This document shows, piece by piece, positions 34,854-42,616 of a DNA stretch of 64,000 nucleotides. Location: positions 3,782,001-3,846,000 of the forward strand of contig NZ_JBDFMQ010000001.1 of the NCBI RefSeq assembly GCF_047238345.1, written 5' to 3'. The translations under genes were made by a program, and so were the position numbers. This stretch comes from Shouchella sp047238345. Its GTDB lineage: Bacteria > Bacillota > Bacilli > Bacillales > Bacillaceae_D. Position 1 is the stretch's first letter, and each line of letters starts with the position of its first letter. The notes beneath the pieces are model-generated. The model was not told the origin of the DNA. It worked only from the letters and a program-made list of their open reading frames with translations, and made no database searches.

Positions 34854-35588
34854 CTATTCCGCCCCCTCTAAAAAAGATAATTGACCTTGATAAGCTTTCT
34901 TCATTACTTCAGGTCTACATACTTCTCTTGGAGATCCAAATTTAATTAATTCTTTATTTAATAACAATACTTCATCAAAATATTCCATAGCTTTACTCAG
35001 ATCGTGGTGAACAATAAGTATAGTTTTTCCTAGGTCCCGTTGTTTCCTTAGAATATTTATAATAAGTTCCTCACTTGTAACATCAATACCTACAAAGGGT
35101 TCATCTAGGAAAAATAAATCAGGGTTCTGGGCTAAGGCTCTAGCTACAAAAATTCGTTGTTGCTGGCCACCAGATAGTTCACTTATTTGACGGTTTTTAA
35201 AGTCCTCCATCCTTACTTGCTTCAAACATTCTAATGCCCATTGTCTATGTTCTTTTTGTGGTCTTCTAAAAAGAGATAAGTTTGGGAAACTGCCCATGAG
35301 AACTGTATCTATTACTGTTATTGGAAAATCCCAATCAATACTACTTCTCTGAGGAACATAGGCAATTTTTTTTCGAATTTTACTAATTGAATTTCCATTA
35401 ATTTTTATAGTGCCCTTGTCTATCGTTTGGAGATTGAGTATAGATTTTAATAAAGTTGATTTCCCCGCTCCGTTAGGGCCAATCACTCCGATTATACACC
35501 CATAATTCGTAGTAAAAGATACGTCATGTAAGGCTTCATTACCGTGGTAAGAAACGTATAAATTTTCAACTGCGATACCATTAACCAT
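34854..35588 (-). CDS. mntB: Manganese-type ABC transporter ATPase
   Basis: The 244-residue ATPase has Walker A GPNGAGKSTLL, Q-loop VPQRSSIDWDFP, signature LSGGQQQR, Walker B DLFFLDEPF and switch His in LIVHHDLSKA. The Q-loop sequence with DWDFP is typical of the Mn/Zn (TroB/MntB/ZnuC) group. It energises import. It is the first gene of the operon and is read from the promoter with a MntR-like box at 35646-35700. Confidence 0.92.
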   Translation of the reverse strand: MVNGIAVENLYVSYHGNEALHDVSFTTNYGCIIGVIGPNGAGKSTLLKSILNLQTIDKGTIKINGNSISKIRKKIAYVPQRSSIDWDFPITVIDTVLMGSFPNLSLFRRPQKEHRQWALECLKQVRMEDFKNRQISELSGGQQQRIFVARALAQNPDLFFLDEPFVGIDVTSEELIINILRKQRDLGKTILIVHHDLSKAMEYFDEVLLLNKELIKFGSPREVCRPEVMKKAYQGQLSFLEGAE

Positions 35589-35645
35589 AAAATCAACTCC
35601 ATCTATTTTTTTGCTACAGTTAAAAAAATTTTCCTAAACTTATTT

Positions 35646-35667
35646 TTTTTCCTTAGTGCAACTTTTT
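35646..35667 (-). promoter_or_regulatory. Probable MntR box
   Basis: On the minus strand the sequence reads AGTTGCACTAAGGAAAAAAA. It resembles the MntR operators of Bacillus mnt genes (TTTGCCTTAAGGAAACT type). It lies just downstream of the -10 box, where bound repressor would block transcription when manganese is ample. A related AAGTTTAGGAAAATTT follows nearer the gene. Confidence 0.5.
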
Positions 35668-35671
35668 AATA

Positions 35672-35700
35672 ATCCTATGCTAGAATTTTTATTTTGTCAA
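35672..35700 (-). promoter_or_regulatory. Promoter of the manganese transporter operon
   Basis: On the minus strand TTGACA (35695-35700), a 17-base spacer, and TAGGAT (35672-35677). The start of mntB is about 85 bases downstream. Confidence 0.6.
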
Positions 35701-35712
35701 CATCAAATAATG

Positions 35713-35728
35713 TGACAAGAACTTGTCA
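35713..35728. repeat. Palindrome TGACAAG-AA-CTTGTCA
   Basis: A 7-bp perfect inverted repeat with a 2-base centre, 13 bases upstream of the mnt -35 box. It may be an operator for a dimeric regulator; nothing identifies which. Confidence 0.4.
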
Positions 35729-35733
35729 TTAAT

Positions 35734-35761
35734 AAAACGTCCTGTATGTACAGGACGTTTT
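35734..35761. terminator. Hairpin terminator of a lost or distant gene
   Basis: AAAACGTCCTGTA (35734-35746) pairs perfectly with TACAGGACGTTTT (35749-35761). No gene ends near it on either strand. From 35762 to 36184 no gene is seen either; a further imperfect hairpin AACCTTC/GGAGGTT at about 36099-36122 carries a nine-base A-run. Confidence 0.55.
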
Positions 35762-36184
35762 GCATTTATCAAAATAATTTATTATACATGAAGTTTTTTT
35801 GGATCGTAACCTTTCGTTATTTAGGTTGGCTTACACACCTTCTCTGGCAAAGCTTTTCATAAGTTACGCACATCGTTACATAGTGCTCAAAGGTTAACTT
35901 ATTAATCAAGCTTTTGTACTACGAATATTTCGAATAAACATGGTTAAGTTTCTTTATATTTAATTTTGCTCAACATTGTAAATCCGTATTTTCCTGACGC
36001 TCCCCCACTTAGCAACTGCCATCATCACAATTAACTCTCAGGCCAGCGAATTTTGTAACGCTTTATTTTGAGCCGTTTCCACAGCTCTAATAAAAAAAAA
36101 CCTTCAGCAAGAGCCGGAGGTTCTTTTGTATTCGTCCTATATTCTATGCACTTAAACAACTATTGTGACAATAAAGTCCAACGA

Positions 36185-36445
36185 TTAACCTGTGCCAAAG
36201 AAAACAAGTTTAACATCAATTCTTTTAGCGAAGTGAAGAGAACGACAATAAATAACTAACGATTTAAGGTAGTCATCGACTGCCTTCTTTAAGTTATGCA
36301 TGTTTTTCATAAATCGTTCTACAATCAGATCAATTAGGTTCGCTAATGGATAATGCAAATCAGTTACACTATGTTTATTGATATATTGAAGTACTTCTTT
36401 TAATTGGTTCTTTCGTACAAGCAGATCTATTTCTGTGAGTGGAAG
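36185..36445 (-). pseudogene. Possible gene fragment, 86 open codons without a start
   Basis: Between two stops the minus strand reads LPLTEIDLLVRKNQLKEVL, then NKHSVTDLHYPLANLIDLI and further, with a coding-like amphipathic composition. No start codon with a ribosome site is present. Its upstream edge meets the plus-strand fragment described next, as at a recombination joint. I do not recognise the family, and it could be chance. Confidence 0.25.
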
Positions 36446-36544
36446 TTATGGAAATCAAGCTGCTGGGACATATTACATTGAGGCCTCAACAATTAATGCA
36501 GATGGTCATACGAAGGTATCAAGTGGTACACTTACAACTAGATA
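36430..36544 (+). pseudogene. C-terminal tail of a secreted surface protein
   Basis: The plus strand reads SVSGSYGNQAAGTYYIEAST then INADGHTKVSSGTLTTR and a stop, a beta-rich Gly/Thr/Ser sequence like the end of a secreted or surface protein. Nothing upstream continues it. A perfect terminator follows 6 bases after the stop, so the 3' end of the original gene is intact while the rest is gone. Confidence 0.5.
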
Positions 36545-36550
36545 AATATT

Positions 36551-36576
36551 AATAGAGCCACTTAGGTGGCTCTATT
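36551..36576 (+). terminator. Terminator behind the truncated surface-protein tail
   Basis: AATAGAGCCAC (36551-36561) pairs with GTGGCTCTATT (36566-36576), loop TTAG. It is 6 bases after the stop of the fragment. Confidence 0.75.
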
Positions 36577-36586
36577 AGATTACGAG

Positions 36587-37177
36587 GTGCTTCTTTTTGG
36601 CTATAACGTCTTCATTCATACCGATGTGGATTTTTTTGGATTGATAGGTTTTTTAATTGCACTGTATTTAAGAAGGAAAAAAAACAAAGATTATACATAC
36701 CTAATGTTCTTTTCTATTTTTTACATCTACTTACTATATGTGTTTCGTTTTACCCAATTACCTATATTCATAGAAACGAACTCCGAATTTCTAATGAGTT
36801 ACAGCGAAATATTTCAATATAATCTAATTTATATGCCAAGCATATATGAAATGACTAGCCCGGCTGGTATTTTAAATATACTTCTTTTTAATCCTTTTGG
36901 ATTTGGATTGGGATTTTTAATAAAGGTCAATTTTAAAAAAATTATATTCTTAGGTTTTTCACTTAGTTTATTAATAGAACTGCTCCAATTTCTAAATATG
37001 ATGCTTACAAGACTTTCATATAGAACTGTGAATGTAAATGACTTGATTAATAATACGCTAGGAGCAGTGATTGGATTCATACTCTTTATTATTTTTATTA
37101 AGATATTTAAGAAGATTGTTGTTAAACATGAAATACCATTAGGACGGATAACAAAACATATTTATGAAGCAAAATAG
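36587..37177 (+). CDS. VanZ-family membrane protein
   Basis: About 196 residues, four to five helices. VanZ family elements are NILLFNPFGFGLGFL, LLIELLQFLNMML and VNVNDLINNTLGAVIGFIL. VanZ-like proteins raise teicoplanin resistance in some hosts, but most members have no known role. The start is uncertain. The frame is open from a GTG at 36566 inside the terminator stem; the GTG at 36587 is preferred only because it escapes the stem, and neither has a good ribosome site. The 5' end may therefore have been lost in the rearrangement seen just upstream. Confidence 0.65.
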   Translation: MLLFGYNVFIHTDVDFFGLIGFLIALYLRRKKNKDYTYLMFFSIFYIYLLYVFRFTQLPIFIETNSEFLMSYSEIFQYNLIYMPSIYEMTSPAGILNILLFNPFGFGLGFLIKVNFKKIIFLGFSLSLLIELLQFLNMMLTRLSYRTVNVNDLINNTLGAVIGFILFIIFIKIFKKIVVKHEIPLGRITKHIYEAK

Positions 37178-37478
37178 TTTTTACACCAAAAAAAAACTAT
37201 TTCCTTTTTAAAATTTTCCATAGATATTCATTTGTACTGGCTTTTTTTGGATTAATGTTTGTCATGCAAAGACAATCCAACTGTTTTCCCTTTAAAAGAG
37301 TGTTATTTATAGTGTTTAGCTTAGTCGCGTCGCACAAAGAGTTGCATTCTTTCATAGGGTGCAACTTTATGCTTTTATCCACTATTATCATATCAATTCT
37401 TATATATAGGGAAGTAAATCGTTCATATGTGTTGTACCTGATAATTTACAATGAACGTTTTTAACCTTTTTTCACAAT
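37178..37478. other. Gene-free AT-rich stretch
   Basis: Open frames on both strands here lack ribosome sites and family motifs. It separates the VanZ-like gene from two gene relics. Confidence 0.4.
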
Positions 37479-37676
37479 TTAATTAGTTGTGACTGTTAAT
37501 GCGCGACAAAAGCTCTCTGCATTTACCTTCCCTATTAACGGTTAAACGGGTACAATTGGACAAGCTATACTCTCAATCTCTTGCTGGGACTCTTTCAAAT
37601 CCGCTTCTATCGCTTTTTCATACGTTATATCTTTTTGAACGCCAAAGAAAAAGAATTTCTGCTCTTTTTTAATATA
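37479..37676 (-). pseudogene. Relic of a PAS/LOV-STAS (YtvA/RsbR-type) protein
   Basis: The minus strand reads YIKKEQKFFFFGVQKDITYEK, then ADLKESQQEIESIACPIVPV, a stop, then PLIGKVNAESF. This is the end of a PAS domain (FVGIQKDVT), the linker helix and the first strand of the STAS domain (STPIVPV..LPLIG), as in the blue-light sensor YtvA and RsbR paralogues. A stop lies inside and both ends are missing. It abuts the next relic head to head near 37678. Confidence 0.6.
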
Positions 37677-37679
37677 TAG

Positions 37680-37923
37680 ATGATTGACAGTGAAAAAATG
37701 AAACCATATGCCGTGGCAAAAAACATGTCTGATCACTATATTGAAAAAAGCGATCTCAACTATTCTATTGTTAGACCCGGTCCGATGAACAATGATGGAC
37801 CTATAAGTAAAATTGAGTTACATCAAACAACACGAAAAGACCATTCTAATTATAAGAGAAGATGTTGCCAATGTTCTTGTCAGTACGTTAGGTAGAGAAA
37901 ACCTGTTTAAAATTATTAGTTAA
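37680..37923 (+). pseudogene. 3' relic of an NAD(P)-binding (NmrA/SDR-like) oxidoreductase
   Basis: The plus strand reads MKPYAVAKNMSDHYIEKSDLNYSIVRPGPM, typical of the YxxxK region and IVRPGPL motif of atypical SDR proteins such as the YhfK/YwnB type. A frameshift near 37845 moves to IIREDVANVLVSTLGRENLFK, the usual continuation, ending at TAA 37921. The N-terminal nucleotide-binding half is absent. Confidence 0.6.
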
Positions 37924-38011
37924 TTTAATTACTTATATGATAGTTCTTATTTTTATAATAAGTTATTATTCTTATCAGTATTCATAAACTGAGCGGTAAA
38001 AAAGGGCAATA

Positions 38012-38031
38012 GAAAAACCCTAATGAGGGTT
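38012..38031 (-). terminator. Terminator of the 47-residue gene
   Basis: AACCCT (38016-38021) / AGGGTT (38026-38031), followed on the minus strand by TTTC. It lies 32 bases past the stop of the small gene. Confidence 0.6.
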
Positions 38032-38062
38032 AGGGGCATTTCTCTTTTATATTCCAATGATT

Positions 38063-38206
38063 CTAAATATCAACTTCTCGCAAAAGCATGCCATTCAATT
38101 TTTTTGCCATCAATTCAGCTTCATCTAATGTATTGAAATGCATTGGATATTTGCCACTCATAAGAGTATGAGTAATATCATCTACGTTACGGATGAGAAC
38201 AAACAT
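38063..38206 (-). CDS. Small protein, 47 residues, unknown
   Basis: ATG at 38206 follows a perfect AGGAGG with 6-base spacing. The product begins MFVLIRNVDDITHTLMSGK and ends ELMAKKLNGMLLREVDI, a soluble mixed alpha/beta composition. The middle reads YPMHFNTLDEAELMA. It is transcribed alone and ends in a hairpin. I do not recognise the family. It is the last gene before the rlmH side of the core genome and lies between relics, yet is intact. Confidence 0.65.
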   Translation of the reverse strand: MFVLIRNVDDITHTLMSGKYPMHFNTLDEAELMAKKLNGMLLREVDI

Positions 38207-38289
38207 GTGATCCCTCCTATGCATTTATTTTGTCACATTATCGTGATAAAGGATAGGTCAAGAATTGGTATATAAAGATAATTTGATTC

Positions 38290-38307
38290 ACAGTATGGCC
38301 ATACTGT
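38290..38307. repeat. 18-bp perfect palindrome
   Basis: ACAGTATGG (38290-38298) and CCATACTGT (38299-38307) form a perfect palindrome without spacer. It lies about 85 bases upstream of the 47-residue gene and could be its operator. The rest of 38210-38580 shows no gene beyond a doubtful 45-codon frame (38417-38554). Confidence 0.4.
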
Positions 38308-38585
38308 ACGACAGAGTCCTTACTATAATGGCGGTAAGTGAAATCTAAACATCCACTTCCCTTTCCATAGCTAAAAATTAAATTTTTACTCTTATCAAAT
38401 ATTAGCGAAGGTGTAAATGGAACATATATTTCCTCAGATTACCTTTACCCTAATATCCCTCTATTTTTGCATAGAGAATATACATCTAGTAAACATAGTC
38501 GGTACTGAATTAAACTGTTTTCTGAACTACCTGTGCTATTTATTAAATTTATAAAACTAGCAAAATAGACGGCCCTCTATAATAT

Positions 38586-38616
38586 AAAAAAGCACAATAC
38601 ATTGCGTTGTGCTTTT
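38586..38616 (-). terminator. Terminator of the rlmH transcript
   Basis: AAAAGCACAA (38588-38597) / TTGTGCTTTT (38607-38616), with T-rich DNA on the minus side. Confidence 0.8.
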
Positions 38617-38634
38617 CCTTCCCCACAACCTCAT

Positions 38635-39114
38635 TTACTTATGGTACGGTTCACCTCTATTAATTCGAAAACTTCGATATACCTGCTCCAATAAAACAAG
38701 CTTCATTAACTGATGAGGAAATGTCATTTTTGAAAATGAGAGCAACTCATCCGCACGGACATAGACATCATCAGAAAGTCCGAGCGACCCTCCTATAATA
38801 AAAGCAATTTTGCTTTTTCCATACGTACCTAGCTGTTCAATCGATTTTGCTAGCTGCTCACTCGTTTTCATTTTTCCTTCGATTGCTAGCGCAATCACAT
38901 AGGTATCTGAACTTAGTTTTGCGAGGATGCGGTCGCCTTCTTTCTTTTTGACAATATTCATATCTTCTTCGCTCAAATTTTCAGGTGCTTTTTCGTCTGC
39001 CACTTCAATCTCTTGAATCTTCGCATATGCGCTTAGTCGCTTCTTATATTCATCTATTCCTGCTCGTAAGTATTTTTCTTTTAGTTTCCCTACGGTAATG
39101 ATGCTAATGTTCAC
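38635..39114 (-). CDS. rlmH: 23S rRNA pseudouridine-1915 N3-methyltransferase RlmH
   Basis: The 159-residue SPOUT methyltransferase has the family's full length and its knot motif FIIGGSLGL. The conserved end LVLLEQVYRSFRINRGEPYHK is complete. It methylates pseudouridine 1915 of 23S rRNA after 70S assembly. Its 3' end is the border between core genome and accessory DNA here. In staphylococci the same 3' end is the SCCmec attachment site. Confidence 0.96.
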   Translation of the reverse strand: MNISIITVGKLKEKYLRAGIDEYKKRLSAYAKIQEIEVADEKAPENLSEEDMNIVKKKEGDRILAKLSSDTYVIALAIEGKMKTSEQLAKSIEQLGTYGKSKIAFIIGGSLGLSDDVYVRADELLSFSKMTFPHQLMKLVLLEQVYRSFRINRGEPYHK

Positions 39115-39227
39115 TTGTGAATAACGTCCTTCCGCTTTCGGTTTATCCGCATGTGTATAACTGTTTTTGCAACAAGAATCACCTTATCCACATAAGTTAT
39201 CCACATATCAACAGTGTGAGTATCTGA

Positions 39228-39377
39228 TTATTTCGTAACTGTGTATATTGCTTGTTGCTCACAGAATTGGCAAGTGACTACCTCTTTTGCTGTTTCAACG
39301 ATTGGTGCTGCTTCCCATTCATCCACAGCCACATCTAATGCTAGTTCTATATGTTCTTCACACGCTGCTATCATCAT
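39228..39377 (-). CDS. CxxH/CxxC small zinc-ribbon-like protein
   Basis: The 49-residue protein begins MMIAACEEHIELALD and ends VVTCQFCEQQAIYTVTK. It has the CxxH (Cys6, His9) and CxxC (Cys36, Cys39) pairs of the small family known beside rlmH in Bacillus. The four ligands probably hold zinc. GGAAGG lies 6 bases before the ATG. No function is known to me. Confidence 0.8.
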   Translation of the reverse strand: MMIAACEEHIELALDVAVDEWEAAPIVETAKEVVTCQFCEQQAIYTVTK

Positions 39378-39443
39378 GCACGTCCTTCCATTTCTCATTT
39401 TCCAAGTATACCATTATGTTATCCACAGACCAAAGGCTTCTCA

Positions 39444-39478
39444 CAAAAAAAAGAACCTCTTTCTTGTTGAAAGAGATC
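39444..39478 (-). terminator. Terminator of the wal-htrC operon
   Basis: GAACCTCTTTC (39453-39463) pairs with GAAAGAGATC (39469-39478), with one G-U type mispair. On the minus strand it is followed by eight T. Confidence 0.85.
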
Positions 39479-39488
39479 CTTCAGATAC

Positions 39489-40712
39489 TTAAAGGTCTGG
39501 TTGTTCGTTTAATGTTACATCTACCGTTTCTTCCGTTCCACCTCGATACAGCGTAACAGAAATTGTATCGCCAATTGAATTTTCTCGATACAGCATATGT
39601 CTTAAATCTTGTGCATTTGTAATGTCTTCACCATCGATGCCTACGATGACATCTTGCTCTTGAATACCTGCATTTGCAGCTGGGCTTCCTCCAGCAACGT
39701 TCACTACGAGAATCCCTTCTGTTACATCTTCAGGTAGTCCGAGGGATTCTTGAAGTGCGGCTGTTGGTAGCTCATTCAAGTTTCGTAAGGTAATGCCTAA
39801 TGAGGGTCTACGAACTTCCCCAGTTGTTTCTAGTTCTTCAATTACAGGCTGAACAATTGCCGCTGGAATCGCAAAGCCTAACCCCTCTGCAATTCCAGAG
39901 ATCTTCATTGAGTTAATGCCAATGACTTCACCATTTATATTAATTAATGCACCACCGCTGTTACCAGGATTAATCGCTGCATCTGTTTGTAATACTTCTG
40001 CGTTCCAATCTGCTTGACCGTTTCCGGTCGTATCAATTGGAATGCTTCTTTCTGTTGCACTTATAATTCCTTGTGTCACACTACCAGCAAATTCAAGTCC
40101 TAATGGATTTCCGATTGCAATGGCAGGTTCTCCCACGCTTAGTGAATCAGAATCCCCGAATGATGCAACGGTATCAACATGTTCCGAGCTAATGCGTAGA
40201 ACAGCTAAATCCGTTAATTCGTCTTCTCCAATCACTTCAGCTTCCACTCTTGTTCCATCTGTTAACGCAACTTCAACTTCAGATGCACCGTCAATCACGT
40301 GTTGGTTCGTCACGATATGGGCTGAGTCACCCTCAGACTTATAAATAACGCCGGAACCTGTTCCGCTCTCACTTGCATCGCTCTCACCAAACAAATCGGT
40401 TTGTTGCAAGTTAATCACGCCAACTACGGCATCGGAAACCTCGTTAACAATATCTGTTGTAGCCGAATTTACATCTAAATTAATGACATTAGAATCCGCT
40501 TGCTCTGTTTGTGGTTCAGCAGCTGTTGTTTCTCCTGAATCTTCAACACTATCATCAAATAAAGCTAGATTAGACAATAACGGAGATGCAACTAATACAA
40601 GTACTGCACCGATAATTGCTCCACCAAAAGCAGATAAACCAGCGACTTTTCCATTGCTCGCTCCTTGCTTAGGTTCTTTATAACGAGAATCATTTCCATC
40701 GTAATAGCCCAT
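39489..40712 (-). CDS. htrC: Membrane-anchored HtrA-like serine protease with PDZ domain
   Basis: About 407 residues from the ATG at 40712 (GGGGTTAAGG upstream); a further ATG at 40742 has no ribosome site. Short cytoplasmic start, one membrane helix (about 25-50), acidic linker, then a trypsin-like domain. The triad is visible as IVTNQHVID, ELTDLAVLRI and INPGNSGGAL. One C-terminal PDZ domain (about 305-400) follows. It degrades or refolds damaged exported proteins. The place after walJ is conserved in Bacillus (yycK/yyxA). Confidence 0.92.
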   Translation of the reverse strand: MGYYDGNDSRYKEPKQGASNGKVAGLSAFGGAIIGAVLVLVASPLLSNLALFDDSVEDSGETTAAEPQTEQADSNVINLDVNSATTDIVNEVSDAVVGVINLQQTDLFGESDASESGTGSGVIYKSEGDSAHIVTNQHVIDGASEVEVALTDGTRVEAEVIGEDELTDLAVLRISSEHVDTVASFGDSDSLSVGEPAIAIGNPLGLEFAGSVTQGIISATERSIPIDTTGNGQADWNAEVLQTDAAINPGNSGGALININGEVIGINSMKISGIAEGLGFAIPAAIVQPVIEELETTGEVRRPSLGITLRNLNELPTAALQESLGLPEDVTEGILVVNVAGGSPAANAGIQEQDVIVGIDGEDITNAQDLRHMLYRENSIGDTISVTLYRGGTEETVDVTLNEQPDL

Positions 40713-40904
40713 TACCTTAACCCCTTCCATGTCTCTACTCATTTTCCTACATTATACCCATTTAGATTCATTGTTCTAGGTTAGAGCAATGATTTAAATG
40801 ATTTTTGTAGTTCTTTAAACAATTATTTAGAAAGAGAGACCAATCATGAGAAAAAAACAAATTTTACAGGTCTACTACCTATTTATTTACGTTTTTCTCA
40901 GCTT

Positions 40905-41699
40905 TTAAACCACAGATAATGCGGTGGGGGAATAAGGGTCGGTATCATGAAGATGGATTGAGCTTCCGACTTGATGCCCTTCTTGCTCCAATACTTGTTT
41001 CACCGTCATTCGCGCCAGATCCTTCATGTTATTATCTAAGCTTAGATGCGCTAGGTAAACATGGCTTTTTGTATCGCCGACCACGTCATGAAGTGCCAGT
41101 GCTGCATCCTCATTGGAGACATGGCCCATATCACTTAAAATTCGTCTTTTTACGTTCCATGGATATCTACCAACACGTAGCATGTTTAAATCATGATTGG
41201 ATTCAAACACATAAGCATTTGCACCAACAATGGTTTTTTTAATCCGCTCGCTAACATAGCCCATATCTGTTGCAATCACAAGCTTTCTTCCCTCATGTCG
41301 GAAACAATAAAACATGGGGTCAACTGCATCATGCGACACACCAAAAGATTCAATTTCAAGGTCCCCAAATTGTTTAACCGTTTCTTGATTAAAGTGGAAT
41401 TTCTGATCGGTCGTTAACTGACCAAGCTGCTTCTCCATGACGTTCCACGTTTTTTCATTGGCGTAAATGGGGAGATTGTGCTTTCGCGCAAAAATCCCCA
41501 CACCTTTTATATGATCGCTATGTTCATGGGTCACAAGTAAGGCATCAATCTGCTTAGGATCACGGTCAATCTTTTTAAAAAGCTCGTCCATTTTTTTCCC
41601 AGTTAAACCTGCATCAACTAAAATTCTTTGCGATGGTGTTTCTACATACATCGCATTTCCGGTACTTCCGCTCGCAAGTACACTGAAACGCATAGCCAT
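40905..41699 (-). CDS. walJ: WalJ (YycJ) metallo-beta-lactamase-fold exonuclease-like protein
   Basis: About 264 residues from the ATG at 41699, which has a perfect AAGGAGG 7 bases upstream. It is an MBL-fold protein with the metal motif THEHSDHIKG, later ligands in DMGHVSNEDAA and YLAHLS, and start MRFSVLASGSTGNAMYV. WalJ/YycJ is a double-strand DNA exonuclease linked to mismatch repair and coordination of division. Conserved last member of the walRKHI group before htrC. Confidence 0.92.
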   Translation of the reverse strand: MAMRFSVLASGSTGNAMYVETPSQRILVDAGLTGKKMDELFKKIDRDPKQIDALLVTHEHSDHIKGVGIFARKHNLPIYANEKTWNVMEKQLGQLTTDQKFHFNQETVKQFGDLEIESFGVSHDAVDPMFYCFRHEGRKLVIATDMGYVSERIKKTIVGANAYVFESNHDLNMLRVGRYPWNVKRRILSDMGHVSNEDAALALHDVVGDTKSHVYLAHLSLDNNMKDLARMTVKQVLEQEGHQVGSSIHLHDTDPYSPTALSVV

Positions 41700-41746
41700 C
41701 TTCAGTCCTCCTTGATTATCCACTCCCTCATCATGAGGATCGTTCA

Positions 41747-42616
41747 TTACTCATCTGTATTTAACTCATCGTCAATCTCATCATCTGATTGTGACTCGTC
41801 CGGATACCATTGATGTTGCTCTAGCAGCAATGCATTTACGAGGTAGACGCGCATATCTTTCTCTTCTGCATCTGCACTTGACCGATCAACCGTTACAGCC
41901 CACATCGGTGAGAAAAAGCGTGGAGTTTGATCTGATAGGCTATAGTAGCCAAACTCAATTTTTTCGACACTATTATTCATAGATAGATAGTGGTTATCCA
42001 ATAGTACTCTTAACGCGTCCATATATGGAATAATATCTCGCTCATCTCGGTTCTCGTCAAAGCTATAGCGCTGTTGCTCATAGGCAACCACTTCATCATC
42101 ATCATTTAACTCTAATGTAAGTGCTTCGTCATTATCAATGAATGTGTCAACCTGATTATACGTTTGATTGAAGTGTAACAAATCGTCCTCTCTTTTTGAG
42201 AACACGTATTGATCACTATATAAAACGTTCTCCGCAAGAAAAGGGGCGAATCCTTCATCTGTACTTGTACTCAGTGCTGAATGAATATCTATTGGCTCAC
42301 TCAGTTCAACTCGAATTTCATTAGGCGTTTGCCCTTGCGCTTCTACTGAATGTCCTTCATCTTCAAGTTGTTCAATTTCTTCGCTTGTAAAACTGGTTCT
42401 AGAACCCTCTAACACAACGCCTCGCGCATCTGATGTATTTACATTCCCATCAGGCAACGTAATATTGTTGTCATTTAATCGTTCAACGATTTCAGGGGCT
42501 TGCTCAATACTTTGAAGCTGACCTTCCATCACACGATCAACAAACTGCCAACCTAAAAAGACATTCAACAGGAGAAAAACGACAATAAAAATCGATTTGG
42601 TTCGATTCCAATTCAT
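41747..42616 (-). CDS. walI: WalI (YycI), regulator of the WalK kinase
   Basis: The 289-residue protein has an N-terminal membrane helix (SIFIVVFLLLNVFLGW) and an extracytoplasmic YycI domain with the typical end SADAEEKDMRVYLVNA. WalI and WalH bind WalK through their membrane helices and restrain it. It overlaps walH by 4 bases. The acidic C-terminus is longer than usual, which fits a host living at high pH or salt, but this is only suggestive. Confidence 0.9.
   Translation of the reverse strand: MNWNRTKSIFIVVFLLLNVFLGWQFVDRVMEGQLQSIEQAPEIVERLNDNNITLPDGNVNTSDARGVVLEGSRTSFTSEEIEQLEDEGHSVEAQGQTPNEIRVELSEPIDIHSALSTSTDEGFAPFLAENVLYSDQYVFSKREDDLLHFNQTYNQVDTFIDNDEALTLELNDDDEVVAYEQQRYSFDENRDERDIIPYMDALRVLLDNHYLSMNNSVEKIEFGYYSLSDQTPRFFSPMWAVTVDRSSADAEEKDMRVYLVNALLLEQHQWYPDESQSDDEIDDELNTDE

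Noticed and set aside
35762..36184. Possible insertion-sequence flank or RNA structure
   Set aside because: Hairpins are present, but no transposase frame, terminal repeats or target duplication could be shown.
37255..37464. Hydrophobic 69-codon frame after the VanZ-like gene
   Set aside because: No ribosome site; AT-rich DNA easily gives hydrophobic frames.
38417..38554. 45-codon plus-strand frame with an AAGGTG upstream
   Set aside because: Composition looks random, no terminator of its own and no recognisable motif.
38635..38660. SCC-type attachment site at the rlmH end
   Set aside because: The sequence resembles the site only because the protein end is conserved; no ccr genes and no second copy were found in the window.
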